Source: JAWXCB01 sp034440455 (GTDB lineage Bacteria > Bacteroidota > Bacteroidia > Chitinophagales > CAIOSU01). From it: a stretch of 64,000 nucleotides of DNA. Below, one piece after another: positions 1-8,939 of this stretch; positions within the stretch are counted from its first letter, which is position 1, and every line of letters starts with the position of its first letter. The DNA lies in contig JAWXCB010000114.1 in NCBI GenBank assembly GCA_034440455.1, forward strand, positions 10,667 to 74,666, read 5' to 3'. Made by a program: the position numbers and the translations under genes. The notes under the pieces are model-generated. The model was not told where the DNA came from. It saw only the letters and a list, made by a program, of their open reading frames with translations, and did not search any database.

Positions 1-425
1 GGGATGACTGGCTTCGGGTGTTTGGTGAGATTCGGAATTCACTTCTGCAGGCTTCTTTGGAAATTCATTAGATGGAAAGATTATAGAGAGCAGCAACCAG
101 ATTAAAATGGAAAAAGCATATCCTTCTTCTAAATCGCTATCTTATTTGCAGAAGAAGTCTATTTAATATTTCATCTATGCCTGTCGCTCGTCACCGTGAA
201 AATGCTGATGTGCATAAAAGGCGCCCGTTAAAAAAGAGGAAATATTCGTGTTTGAAAGTACCGACCATTAGTTTACTATGATGGTGTTACTTCGCGCAGT
301 CAAGCTACGGGAAAGACCCCACAGCAAGTAAAATTGTTTTAAAAATTTTGCCGCACTTGTTTCGCCTCGCACAACTTTACCTCTCTTTGCATCCTTTGCT
401 GTTTCAGCACAATTATAAAACTTGC
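1..425. other. Left-edge region without a supported gene
   Basis: I find no convincing coding region here. Short open frames exist on the plus strand in the first 170 bases, but they lack a start, a recognisable motif or a continuation, so they could at most be the tail of a gene beyond the window edge. The rest is AT-rich intergenic DNA downstream of the peroxiredoxin gene, which is on the minus strand. Confidence 0.5.
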
Positions 426-1061
426 TTACAAATTCGGCTGCGGTGTAGTCCTTAAATAAGGCTTGATAATTTTATAGCCCTTCGGGAATTTCTTATCCGC
501 TTCTTCATTGGTCACTGCGGGAACGATAATACAATCTTCGCCATTCTTCCAATTCACAGGCGTTGCAACGCTGTATTTCGCGGTGAGTTGCAGCGAATCA
601 ATCACGCGCAGCAATTCATCAAAGTTGCGTCCTGTTGAAGCAGGATATGTGATAGACAGCTTCAGTTTCTTATCAGGACCAATCACAAACACGGAGCGCA
701 CGGTGAAATTTTCAGATGCATTCGGGTGAATCATGTCATAGAGCAGCGCCACTTTTTTATCTGAATCAGCTACAATCGGATAGCTGACGGAGGTGTTCTG
801 CGTTTCATTGATATCTTTCACCCAGCCCTTGTGCGAATCAATCGGGTCAACACTTAGCGCAATAATCTTTACGCCACGTTTATCAAACTCACTTTTTATC
901 TTCGACATGTAGCCAAGTTCGGTGGTGCATACCGGTGTGTAATCTTTCGGATGCGAGAACAGCACTGTCCAGCCGTCATCCATCCATTGGTAAAAGTCAA
1001 TCTCTCCTTCTGTTGTTGTTGCTTGAAAGTTTGGGACAACGTCCCCTAATCTGAGCACCAT
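426..1061 (-). CDS. 1-Cys peroxiredoxin (Prx6-type)
   Basis: Thiol peroxidase that reduces hydrogen peroxide and organic hydroperoxides in the cytoplasm. The 211-residue protein has the peroxidatic motif DYTPVCTTELG with the catalytic Cys at residue 45, preceded by LFSHPKD as in AhpC/TSA-family enzymes. The C-terminal part (about residues 165-205, with NWKNGEDCIIVP and FPKGYKIIKPYLR) is the 1-cysPrx C-terminal domain, which separates this Prx6/ORF6 class from the shorter AhpC and Bcp types. Length fits the family (about 210-220). There is no signal peptide. The gene stands alone; its neighbour on the same strand starts 100 bases away. Residue pattern is directly visible; the physiological electron donor cannot be told from sequence. 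Confidence 0.95.
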   Translation of the reverse strand: MVLRLGDVVPNFQATTTEGEIDFYQWMDDGWTVLFSHPKDYTPVCTTELGYMSKIKSEFDKRGVKIIALSVDPIDSHKGWVKDINETQNTSVSYPIVADSDKKVALLYDMIHPNASENFTVRSVFVIGPDKKLKLSITYPASTGRNFDELLRVIDSLQLTAKYSVATPVNWKNGEDCIIVPAVTNEEADKKFPKGYKIIKPYLRTTPQPNL

Positions 1062-1164
1062 GGTTTACAGGTTTTTGGTTGTGAAATAAAAAGGAAAGTT
1101 AGCGGATATGTGCTTATTAAGGAAACGGTTTCCTTTCTTTACGACTAACCCAAATGGCTAACAA

Positions 1165-2907
1165 CTACTTCAGCATAACCAGCTTTTCAATTTTGTACAT
1201 CTCTTCCGTTTGCACAGCGATGTGATAGATTCCGTTCGTAAGAGAATTTAGTGGTAGCAGGATTTCTCTGGAACCGCTTACTTCATCATAATTAAATTCC
1301 TGAACAGTCTTGCCGTTCATGTCCAGAATGAAAATATCCACTTGCGAAGCAAGAACCCCCGCATCTAATTTCACAGTAGTGGATTTGCGCGCAGGATTTG
1401 GATAGAGGCTGAAGTCAAACTTGTCAAGCGTAGTTACCACTGCTTCGTTGCCTGTTTTGCTTTCCTCGAAATTCTTTCCCAGCACATCATTTGTAAAATG
1501 CGTTGTAAGCACTTCATAGTTTGTGTAGTTTTTATCCAATGGAAGCACACGCACATTGTAGGTTGTTGCAGGATTCAGATTCTTCAGTATTGTTGAATTA
1601 TCCGCTGTCACCATTTCCTTCCATGTTCCGCTTTCGTTTTCTTTAAACAGTACTGCGTAATTCGTATTCCGTTCTGTGCTGTGCCACGTCAGCGTGAAAT
1701 TGCTGCTGCCGATGTTCTGCATCTCCAGCATAAATTGCGCGTAGTTGCTTCTATTTTCAACCGGGTAAGCAACACATTCGCCCACCATGTTGTTTGCATA
1801 ATTCGGCAAGCCGCCTTTTCCGATTTTACCTGCGAGATAAATTCCATCGTCCAAATAGGTGCAGCCCGTGCCTTTGATATTGGGATTTTGAATCACTCCG
1901 AGATAGCTGCTTGTGACAAACCGCGCGATATAAATCCTGTCATCCGGTCCTAACTGCATCCCGCCAAAGCCTGTGGATACGGTAGTTCCCACAATTATTG
2001 CGCTTGAAACAATATCGCGTTGTATTAAATCAAACTGAAAGATTTTTCTGTTCACGCCATTTGCCACATACAGCAATTCACAATTGGGCGAGAAGCAGCA
2101 AGAATAACTTGCCACACCGAGATTCACATAATTAGAAATCAACCCCGTTTGATTATTAAAGTTGAACAGCGCGGTAAAATTCAATCCTGAATAGACTAAC
2201 CGCTCTCCGTTTGTTGAAGCCTTCAGCGCACCCGCATAGTCAGGAGTCACCGGACCGATTTTCGATTTCATCAAACCTGTGATGCCCTGCGGAGTCAGGT
2301 GATACACATAAAATGAATCCGTGTTCAGTTTGTGCGTGATAATCCAATAATCAATTCCGTTTGCATGTTGAATCGCAGTGAGCGACTCATCTACAGGTGT
2401 CGTGAGGAGCACATCTTTTATCGCCACATCCCCTTTCCCGCCATCAAGCGACATATCAATAATTGAATAGCGCAATCCGCCCGTTGAATTATTTTCTATG
2501 CAATCGGTGGTAAACAAATAATAGAGCTCTTCATATTTTGGATGCGGCACGATGAGCGATGATTGAAACGCGCTGCCGCAGCCGCCCGCGCCATCAAGGT
2601 TGCCATTGGGCATCAGGTTGTGGTCGCGGTTCCAGATGCCGCCCATGTAAGGCGCATCGCCTCCATTGGTATAAAACTGCAAATTACCCTGCGCATCGCA
2701 AATTGCTGCGGTGCCTTCAAACGCTTTCATTGCGCCATTCGTGAGTGCCACAGGATGTCCCTGCGTGAAATCAAGCCCCGCTTCCTCGCCAAAATACCAA
2801 ATGTTGGCGCGCTTGCCGGGTTGTGAATATGTTGTTTGAAAAAATGCGATGCAGACCAGCATCAACATAAATTGCCTCAGTCCCCTCAGTTTCCTTTCCC
2901 CTCTCAT
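1165..2907 (-). CDS. Secreted beta-propeller-like protein with FN3-like region and T9SS sorting domain
   Basis: A 580-residue exported protein. Residues 1-28 form a signal peptide (MLMLVCIAFFQTTYSQ). The body up to about residue 365 contains repeated blade-like stretches (AAICDAQGNLQFYTNGG, GLRYSIIDMSLDGGKGD, FSPNCELLYVANG, GGMQLGPDDRIYIAR) that resemble WD40/YVTN-like beta-propellers of Bacteroidota surface proteins. A fibronectin-III-like segment follows at about 395-460 (FTLTWHS, NLNPATTYNVRVLPLD). The last about 80 residues are a type A T9SS sorting domain (FDFSLYPNPARKSTTVKL ... GIYHIAVQTEEMYKIEKLVMLK), so secretion across the outer membrane via PorU is expected. No enzymatic motif is visible. 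Function is unknown; a binding or adhesive role is only an inference. Confidence 0.85.
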   Translation of the reverse strand: MRGERKLRGLRQFMLMLVCIAFFQTTYSQPGKRANIWYFGEEAGLDFTQGHPVALTNGAMKAFEGTAAICDAQGNLQFYTNGGDAPYMGGIWNRDHNLMPNGNLDGAGGCGSAFQSSLIVPHPKYEELYYLFTTDCIENNSTGGLRYSIIDMSLDGGKGDVAIKDVLLTTPVDESLTAIQHANGIDYWIITHKLNTDSFYVYHLTPQGITGLMKSKIGPVTPDYAGALKASTNGERLVYSGLNFTALFNFNNQTGLISNYVNLGVASYSCCFSPNCELLYVANGVNRKIFQFDLIQRDIVSSAIIVGTTVSTGFGGMQLGPDDRIYIARFVTSSYLGVIQNPNIKGTGCTYLDDGIYLAGKIGKGGLPNYANNMVGECVAYPVENRSNYAQFMLEMQNIGSSNFTLTWHSTERNTNYAVLFKENESGTWKEMVTADNSTILKNLNPATTYNVRVLPLDKNYTNYEVLTTHFTNDVLGKNFEESKTGNEAVVTTLDKFDFSLYPNPARKSTTVKLDAGVLASQVDIFILDMNGKTVQEFNYDEVSGSREILLPLNSLTNGIYHIAVQTEEMYKIEKLVMLK

Positions 2908-2981
2908 CCTTTCTCGTTTTAGAAATAACCAACTCTTCTTACGGATTGAAAAGAAGTTAGTTCTGAGGAAGGATTAAATCT

Positions 2982-5900
2982 CTACTGTGCAATTAGAGGC
3001 ATTTCGCCTGTATCTTCGAGCGCCTTTTTTGCCTTTTTATCTTCTTTTTTCTGGCGCAGGTTGAGGAAGAAATCTTCAAACGAGTCGAACTCTCTTTCAT
3101 AAGAAATGCCAATGCCCGTTTTGTTCGTGTTGCGATTTTCAAAGATGTCATACTCGCCCTTTCGGAAAGCTTTCACTTTAATTCTTCCATCAGGGGTGAT
3201 GCTATATTCGATTTCAAAATCACCGGCAATGTTGCTGGCTTTGTCATCTTGCGCGTTTTGCGCTTCTGCGCCAAAGTCGAAATTGCCTCCCACATCAATG
3301 GAGATGCGGTCGTTGTAAAAAGTTTTGTTGAGCGCAAGTTGCAACTCCTGGCGGTTTTGAAAATCAATTGCATTTGGGTCGGTGCCACTCACTTCGGATT
3401 GGTAGGAGCGATAGTTGATGTCAAGTTGCACATCGGTAACAAATTCTGAAATCCAATCGCTGAGGTAAATGGAAAGCTGGTTCGAAAGAAATTCACTCAC
3501 GGAATTATTTACATCGTTAGCAATGTTGGGTTGTTCGCTGGTCGTTCGTTGTGGGAGAAAACGATTGAGTACGAGCAACCCCACAACCTGTTTATTAAAT
3601 TCATTCGGGTCGAGCTTCAACGCCTGGAAACGGCTTTCGAGCGCGGTGCGGATGCTTGCTTGGGCATCGGGCACTTCAATATCAAATTTGATGTCGGGTT
3701 GCATCAGCGAGCCGGTGATATAGAGATAAAGCAACACCTGCACACGGTCTTGCGCCTGTAACTTTTGTTGGTCAGTAGTAACAATATCTTCAATAAGGTC
3801 ATAAGGAGAGGCGCGCAGTTTATAAAGAGCACGAATGTCAAGAAGCGCATTGGCGGGGTCACCGCTGAAGCTGATGTTGCTGCCCCTTACCATGCTGAAA
3901 CGCTTGCTGATAATATTTTGCATGGAGAAGAGATAATTGCCGTCAACGATTTTGTAATCGCCCACGATAGAGAACTCGCCCGTTTTATCAAGCATTACTT
4001 TGAGGTCGCCCAATCCCTGCGCTTTGATGATGTCGCCTTCTGAATAATCAAGGATGAGGTTCACTTGCGCATCATCAGTGGCGGTTACATCACAATTGAG
4101 GATGACGCCTTTTGTTTTGGTGATGTATTTTTTATCAAGCGCCTTTTGTTTATCATTATTAATGAAGTTGTAGAAAGAATATTGGTCAACATCTTTGCCG
4201 CTGTTCACGTCAATATAAACCACAGAGCCTGATTTTGTTTCTGCGGCAATATCAAACTCTACATTTTCAGTGGAGCCTTTGATAAGCACATTTCCCCCGG
4301 CAAGCAACCTGCCATAAAACGGCTGGTTGGAGATGCGGGTAGAATTCATAAAAAGAAAATGCGGTGTTTCAACTTCTATATCGAATAATAATTTGCTGAA
4401 ATTATTATAGCTGATGATGCCTTGTGACTTAGCAGTGTTGCCCTCTTCATCTTTGAGCATCATTTCATCAAGGTCAATGATGCCTTTGGCAAACGTAATT
4501 TTTTCATTTTCAAAGCTGAAAGTGGCGTTGAGGTAATTCACCTTTGCTGCAACATTTTTTGCAACCACTGTGCCCCGGATGATGGGCTTATCAATTGAAC
4601 CTTTCACCGTGAGACTTCCATACGCATCGCCCTGCACTTTTGAAACCTCTTTTTTAATGAATGGCTCAATGTGCGGGAGATGTAAATTTTTTATGTCGCA
4701 CGTAAAATCGAGATAGTTATTCTTATCGTTGATTTTATAAAAACCGGATGCTTTGAAATTATTTAACCCGCCCATAATTCCGACATCTACCGCTACCTTA
4801 TCATCACCGGGCAGATAGTTACTATTAATCCTCACCTCGCCAAGCGGCTGGTTATTGATTCGGAAGGTATCCACCTTGAGTGAAGCGGTGAGCATCGGTT
4901 CCTTAATTACATTCATCACGGTGGCGTTACCATTTATCGTTCCGTCTAATTTGATTTTCGAGCGGCTGAGAAATGTTTTTGAGAGATTCGCTATTTCAAA
5001 CTCACGAACGAATACGGACAAGTGATTACTACCTGTCGCGTCAATGAAAGATTTAAATTCAAGTTCGCCCGTGTGGGTTTTGTTTGAAAGCAGAAGATTT
5101 TCCACGAGCAGTTTTTCCGGATCGTAATAGATTTTATTGCTGTCGGCAATCACCCACAAATCATTGACAACATGAATGGAGGAGGGAAGAAACTGTAATG
5201 TCATGGATTTGAAATCAGTTTGCAGCAAGCCGTTTAGGTTCATCCGGTTGGGGCGTGAATTATCCTGCGCGAGTAAGTTGAACTTCATGCCCGAAGCAGC
5301 AATGTTAGACGCGAGCGAAATTTTATCTACGAGCAAGCTATCCTCCATCAGCACGGTGTCAATAGAAGCGGTGAGATTCAGCAGGTTCTCTTCTGAATTT
5401 GCATTGATAAGAATGTTTTTAAAACCAAAGTTTGCATATTCCACACCGGGGATATACGCATTGAGTTGCAGCAAATTTTTCGTGTTGTCAAACGCTCCGA
5501 TAATGCTTCCTCCGGCAATATTTTTCAATTCAGGCGTAATCAGTTTAGTGAGATTGTAAGTGTCTTTCAGTTTCACATTGAACGCAAAATGCTGCTCTGC
5601 GCTCAAGTGAACCGATGTGTCAGATGCGTTGAAGTAATACGAGAGCACATCAAGAATCGCGTTCGGAATTTCTTCATACTTGTTGAAGTTGCCGGTGATA
5701 TTGGCATCGGCAATATCGCAATGCAACGTGAGCGCTTTTTCCGTGCGGCTTATCGCCTGCGCTCTCAGTTCAAACGTGTCTAAGAAAAAGGCTTCTGTAT
5801 CTTTTTCCACTACCGTATTGAAAATTCCTGCATAACCTGAAAAACTTTCAGGGTCGAGACCAATGAAGTCAAGTTTTACATTCGTGGAGATTGCAATGCT

Positions 5901-7760
5901 GTCTTTTGAAAGATTCAATGGTTGCAGGTTTGCTTTTCTTATTTCAGATACCAATTGGAACACCGGCAGCGAATCGCTCATATCAACGGTTCCTTCAAAA
6001 TCCATATCAAGGTTTTCATCGCGCACGGTAAGCAAGCCTTTGAAAAATTTACTTTTCAGTTCGCCTTCCACTTTCAAATCTTTGTACTCATGCTGCTTCA
6101 GCGAAATGCTGTTTACAGTGCCGTCAACGGTAGCTTTCACGGTATTCAGTTTCATCCCCGAACCTTTCACGAAAGCGTTGAAGGTGATTCTTCCCAGTAA
6201 ATCTTCGTTGTCAATAAATCTTCCAAGATGAAAACTGTCGGTAGAAAAATTTCCCGAATAGCGCGCGTTTTTGTTTTCATCAATTTTAAAGTTGATGTCA
6301 GAACTTGCGCTGCCGAGTTCAGTATCCAGATTGCCTTCAGCCACAAAGTCGGTGCTGAATCCGGTGAACGCCCCGGTGAAATTCACCCGCCCGAGTTTGT
6401 CAAGGTTTTCAGGATAAGGGATGTACGGATAGATAGCCCGGAGGTCGGAAGCTGTGGTGCGCAGGCCTTCCACATCCAGCGTGATAAAAGTTTCGTTAAA
6501 CACAGGAAGCCCTTTGAAGGAGATGTCACCAAGAAAGCGGGTGTCATTTCCCAAATTGAATTTGAGATCTTTCCCTTTCAGATTGCTGACTGTTCCTTTT
6601 ACAACTCCCGAAATCCAGATGGTGTTGTGCGCGATTTTTTCCAGCGCATTTTGCGCGAAGTAGTTGATGTCTTTCATTGCGATGCGCGCATTCGTGAAGT
6701 CGCCTTTCATCACCACCTTGTTCACATAATCATTAAAATCGTCAAACGACTCATAGCTCATCGAGTAAAAATTTTTTATCAGGCTGTTCTCGGTGACAAG
6801 ATTCAGATTTGTGCATACAATTTCATCCGTTGAAACTTTTGCAAGCGCTGACATGCTCTTGATGGAAAATCCGCATTTTTCGCGCGCGCTTAAATTCACG
6901 ATGTTGGAGCGCAGCGTGTCGCAAATGATTTCCGTTGCATCAAGTTCGATGTTGATGTTTTGCACATGCAGGTCGTTATAGTTCATGCCTCCCTTGCTGT
7001 ATAAATTATTTTCGTTGACATGGCGGAATCTGCTGTTGCTGATTTTCACGATGCCGGCAACCACATGCCAGTCGCTATTATTGAGTGATTGAGGAACTGA
7101 AGGTTTATCAGTTTCATCTCCGGGCTTGCATTCCGAGGTGAACAATGACCGCACGAGGATATCAGCGTTTTCCAGTTCCACTTCATCCACGCGCAGCAAA
7201 CATTCGTTCGGGTTGATATTTAATGCGCTCACAAAAAGCCTGTCGAAGCCAATTCTGAACTGGCTGTGTTTGCGCTCGTCCAGAAAATTGAAATCTAATT
7301 TTGTGATTTCTCCTTTCGGAATCCTGATGTGAAAAGGATTTTCTCCTCCCGAAGATGCTCCGCTCTTTCCAAAGATTGCTTCGTAGTTGAACTCCTCACT
7401 ATTTTCCTCGCGGTGTAAAAAAACTTTGCCTTCATCTAATTCCCACGATTTGATGTCAATCTTTTTTCTGAGAAGGCTTCTGAAAGCCGGGCGCACGTTT
7501 AGGTGGCGCACGTACAGGAGCGTGTCGCTGTTCAGGTCGCGGATGAGCACTTCGTTCAGGCTGAAGGTCCTGAAACGCAGTTCAACACTCCCCACGCTTG
7601 CAGGCGCGCCTGTTGCTGCGGTAATCAACGCGGCAGCTTTTTGGGTAAGATAGGTTTGAACTTTTGGAAGGCTGAGCAGATACAGCGATACGTTGACCGC
7701 CACCAGCCAGATGATAAACAGGATGAAAAATATTTTAATGAACCGCTTGTACCGTTTCAT
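2982..7760 (-). CDS. tamB: Translocation/assembly module TamB-like protein
   Basis: A very large (1592 residues) inner-membrane-anchored periplasmic protein of the TamB/DUF490 (AsmA-like) family, which in Bacteroidota is thought to help assemble outer-membrane proteins or move lipid across the periplasm. One N-terminal membrane segment (about residues 8-30) is followed by a long beta-rich taco-like body. The C-terminal TamB domain (about 1130-1560) is recognisable from GDYKIVDGNYLFSMQN, the AxALLDIRALYKL-type strand, VLLYLYITGSLMQPDIKFDI and the final strand region with ISIDVGGNFDFG and GIGISYEREFDSFEDF. Length is typical for the Bacteroidota form. The gene diverges from tsaD with only 56 bases between the two start codons, a common arrangement in this phylum. 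Several long antisense frames inside it are shadows. Confidence 0.93.
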   Translation of the reverse strand: MKRYKRFIKIFFILFIIWLVAVNVSLYLLSLPKVQTYLTQKAAALITAATGAPASVGSVELRFRTFSLNEVLIRDLNSDTLLYVRHLNVRPAFRSLLRKKIDIKSWELDEGKVFLHREENSEEFNYEAIFGKSGASSGGENPFHIRIPKGEITKLDFNFLDERKHSQFRIGFDRLFVSALNINPNECLLRVDEVELENADILVRSLFTSECKPGDETDKPSVPQSLNNSDWHVVAGIVKISNSRFRHVNENNLYSKGGMNYNDLHVQNINIELDATEIICDTLRSNIVNLSAREKCGFSIKSMSALAKVSTDEIVCTNLNLVTENSLIKNFYSMSYESFDDFNDYVNKVVMKGDFTNARIAMKDINYFAQNALEKIAHNTIWISGVVKGTVSNLKGKDLKFNLGNDTRFLGDISFKGLPVFNETFITLDVEGLRTTASDLRAIYPYIPYPENLDKLGRVNFTGAFTGFSTDFVAEGNLDTELGSASSDINFKIDENKNARYSGNFSTDSFHLGRFIDNEDLLGRITFNAFVKGSGMKLNTVKATVDGTVNSISLKQHEYKDLKVEGELKSKFFKGLLTVRDENLDMDFEGTVDMSDSLPVFQLVSEIRKANLQPLNLSKDSIAISTNVKLDFIGLDPESFSGYAGIFNTVVEKDTEAFFLDTFELRAQAISRTEKALTLHCDIADANITGNFNKYEEIPNAILDVLSYYFNASDTSVHLSAEQHFAFNVKLKDTYNLTKLITPELKNIAGGSIIGAFDNTKNLLQLNAYIPGVEYANFGFKNILINANSEENLLNLTASIDTVLMEDSLLVDKISLASNIAASGMKFNLLAQDNSRPNRMNLNGLLQTDFKSMTLQFLPSSIHVVNDLWVIADSNKIYYDPEKLLVENLLLSNKTHTGELEFKSFIDATGSNHLSVFVREFEIANLSKTFLSRSKIKLDGTINGNATVMNVIKEPMLTASLKVDTFRINNQPLGEVRINSNYLPGDDKVAVDVGIMGGLNNFKASGFYKINDKNNYLDFTCDIKNLHLPHIEPFIKKEVSKVQGDAYGSLTVKGSIDKPIIRGTVVAKNVAAKVNYLNATFSFENEKITFAKGIIDLDEMMLKDEEGNTAKSQGIISYNNFSKLLFDIEVETPHFLFMNSTRISNQPFYGRLLAGGNVLIKGSTENVEFDIAAETKSGSVVYIDVNSGKDVDQYSFYNFINNDKQKALDKKYITKTKGVILNCDVTATDDAQVNLILDYSEGDIIKAQGLGDLKVMLDKTGEFSIVGDYKIVDGNYLFSMQNIISKRFSMVRGSNISFSGDPANALLDIRALYKLRASPYDLIEDIVTTDQQKLQAQDRVQVLLYLYITGSLMQPDIKFDIEVPDAQASIRTALESRFQALKLDPNEFNKQVVGLLVLNRFLPQRTTSEQPNIANDVNNSVSEFLSNQLSIYLSDWISEFVTDVQLDINYRSYQSEVSGTDPNAIDFQNRQELQLALNKTFYNDRISIDVGGNFDFGAEAQNAQDDKASNIAGDFEIEYSITPDGRIKVKAFRKGEYDIFENRNTNKTGIGISYEREFDSFEDFFLNLRQKKEDKKAKKALEDTGEMPLIAQ

Positions 7761-7816
7761 CCGGAAACTCTGAATCTCATAAACAAATTATTCCCTGTTA
7801 AATTTACGGCTTCCCG

Positions 7817-8860
7817 ATGGACATCTACCTCCTTGCAATCGAGTCATCCTGTGATGATACTTCAGCCGCTGTCCTGAGAAATGACAAAGTCCTTGCCAAT
7901 CTTGTCGCTTCGCAGGCGGTGCATGAACAACATGGCGGCATTGTGCCCGAACTTGCTTCGCGCGCACACATGCAAAACATCGTGCCGGTGGTTGACGAAG
8001 CGCTGAAACAAGCCGGTGTTAAAAAAGAACAACTTCATGCAATTGCCTTTACACGGGGTCCCGGATTGATAGGTTCACTTTTGGTTGGTGGAATGTTTTC
8101 TAAAGCGATGACGCTTGCGCTAAAAATTCCGCTTATTGAAGTCAATCACATGCAGGCGCATGTGTTGGCGCATTTTATCAAAGAAGCCTCACCCCAACCC
8201 TCTCCAAAGGAGAGGGAGCGGCATCCCGTGTTTCCTTTTCTTTGCCTCACCGTCTCTGGCGGACACACGCAAATCGTGTTGGTGCGCGATTATCTTGAGA
8301 TGGAAGTTGTTGGGGAAACAAATGATGACGCTGCGGGCGAGGCGTTTGACAAAAGCGCTAAGCTGCTTGGGTTTCCTTATCCCGGTGGACCGCTCATTGA
8401 TAAACATGCGCAATTTGGAAATCCTAAAGCATTCAAATTCGGTGAGCCTGTGGTGGAAGGATTGGATTTCAGCTTCAGCGGATTGAAAACTTCGATTCTC
8501 TATTTTTTACAGAAAAAGGAAAAAGAAGACAAGGATTTTATTCAGAAAAACCGCAACGACCTTTGCGCCTCCATTCAGGAGGCAATCATCAATATTTTAA
8601 TGAAGAAGCTGACAAAAGCAGCGAAACAATTCGCTATAAAAGAAATTGCGATTGCTGGAGGCGTTTCTGCAAACTCCGGGTTGCGTAAAGCGCTTGAAGA
8701 AGGTGGGAAAAAACACGGATGGAATGTTTACATCCCCCCGTTTGAATATTGCACCGACAATGCCGCAATGATTGGGATTGTGGGTTATTATAAATATTTG
8801 AAGAAAGATTTTGCACTACAAGGAATTAATCCTGTGGCGCGATATGCAATTGGAGACTGA
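7817..8860 (+). CDS. tsaD: tRNA N6-adenosine threonylcarbamoyltransferase TsaD
   Basis: Transfers the threonylcarbamoyl group to A37 of ANN-decoding tRNAs (t6A), acting in the cytoplasm with TsaB/TsaE. The 347-residue protein begins LLAIESSCDDTSAAVL and has the metal-binding NHMQAH motif (residues 110-115), SGGHTQIVLV (148 on) and the C-terminal GGVSANSGLRKAL and PPFEYCTDNAAMIG signatures. Length is normal apart from an extra stretch at about residues 123-137 (EASPQPSPKERERH), encoded by a palindromic repeat lying in frame at 8186-8218; a second copy lies downstream of aguB. TsaD homologues normally run directly from the metal-binding helix to the FPFLCLTVSGGH strand, so the peptide is a probable insertion in a loop. 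All visible catalytic features are kept, so I infer an active enzyme. Confidence 0.96.
   Translation: MDIYLLAIESSCDDTSAAVLRNDKVLANLVASQAVHEQHGGIVPELASRAHMQNIVPVVDEALKQAGVKKEQLHAIAFTRGPGLIGSLLVGGMFSKAMTLALKIPLIEVNHMQAHVLAHFIKEASPQPSPKERERHPVFPFLCLTVSGGHTQIVLVRDYLEMEVVGETNDDAAGEAFDKSAKLLGFPYPGGPLIDKHAQFGNPKAFKFGEPVVEGLDFSFSGLKTSILYFLQKKEKEDKDFIQKNRNDLCASIQEAIINILMKKLTKAAKQFAIKEIAIAGGVSANSGLRKALEEGGKKHGWNVYIPPFEYCTDNAAMIGIVGYYKYLKKDFALQGINPVARYAIGD
8186..8218. repeat. Palindromic repeat inserted in frame in tsaD
   Basis: The core CTCTCCAAAGGAGAGGGAG forms a hairpin (CTCTCC/GGAGAG with an AAA-type loop) and is preceded by GCCTCACCCC. A near-identical copy lies at 21013-21045 between aguB and aguA. 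Here it sits inside the tsaD reading frame and adds a proline/charged peptide without breaking the frame. Confidence 0.85.
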
Positions 8861-8939
8861 TGCGAACAGTAGGTAGAAACTTCCTTTTAAACTAAAACTT
8901 TCCTGCGCATCACTTGGTTTTTTTTCTAATTTCCACTCC

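Noticed and set aside
6228..6833. Antisense frame of 201 codons inside tamB
   Set aside because: It is a shadow: no signal, no motif, and tamB is continuous on the other strand.
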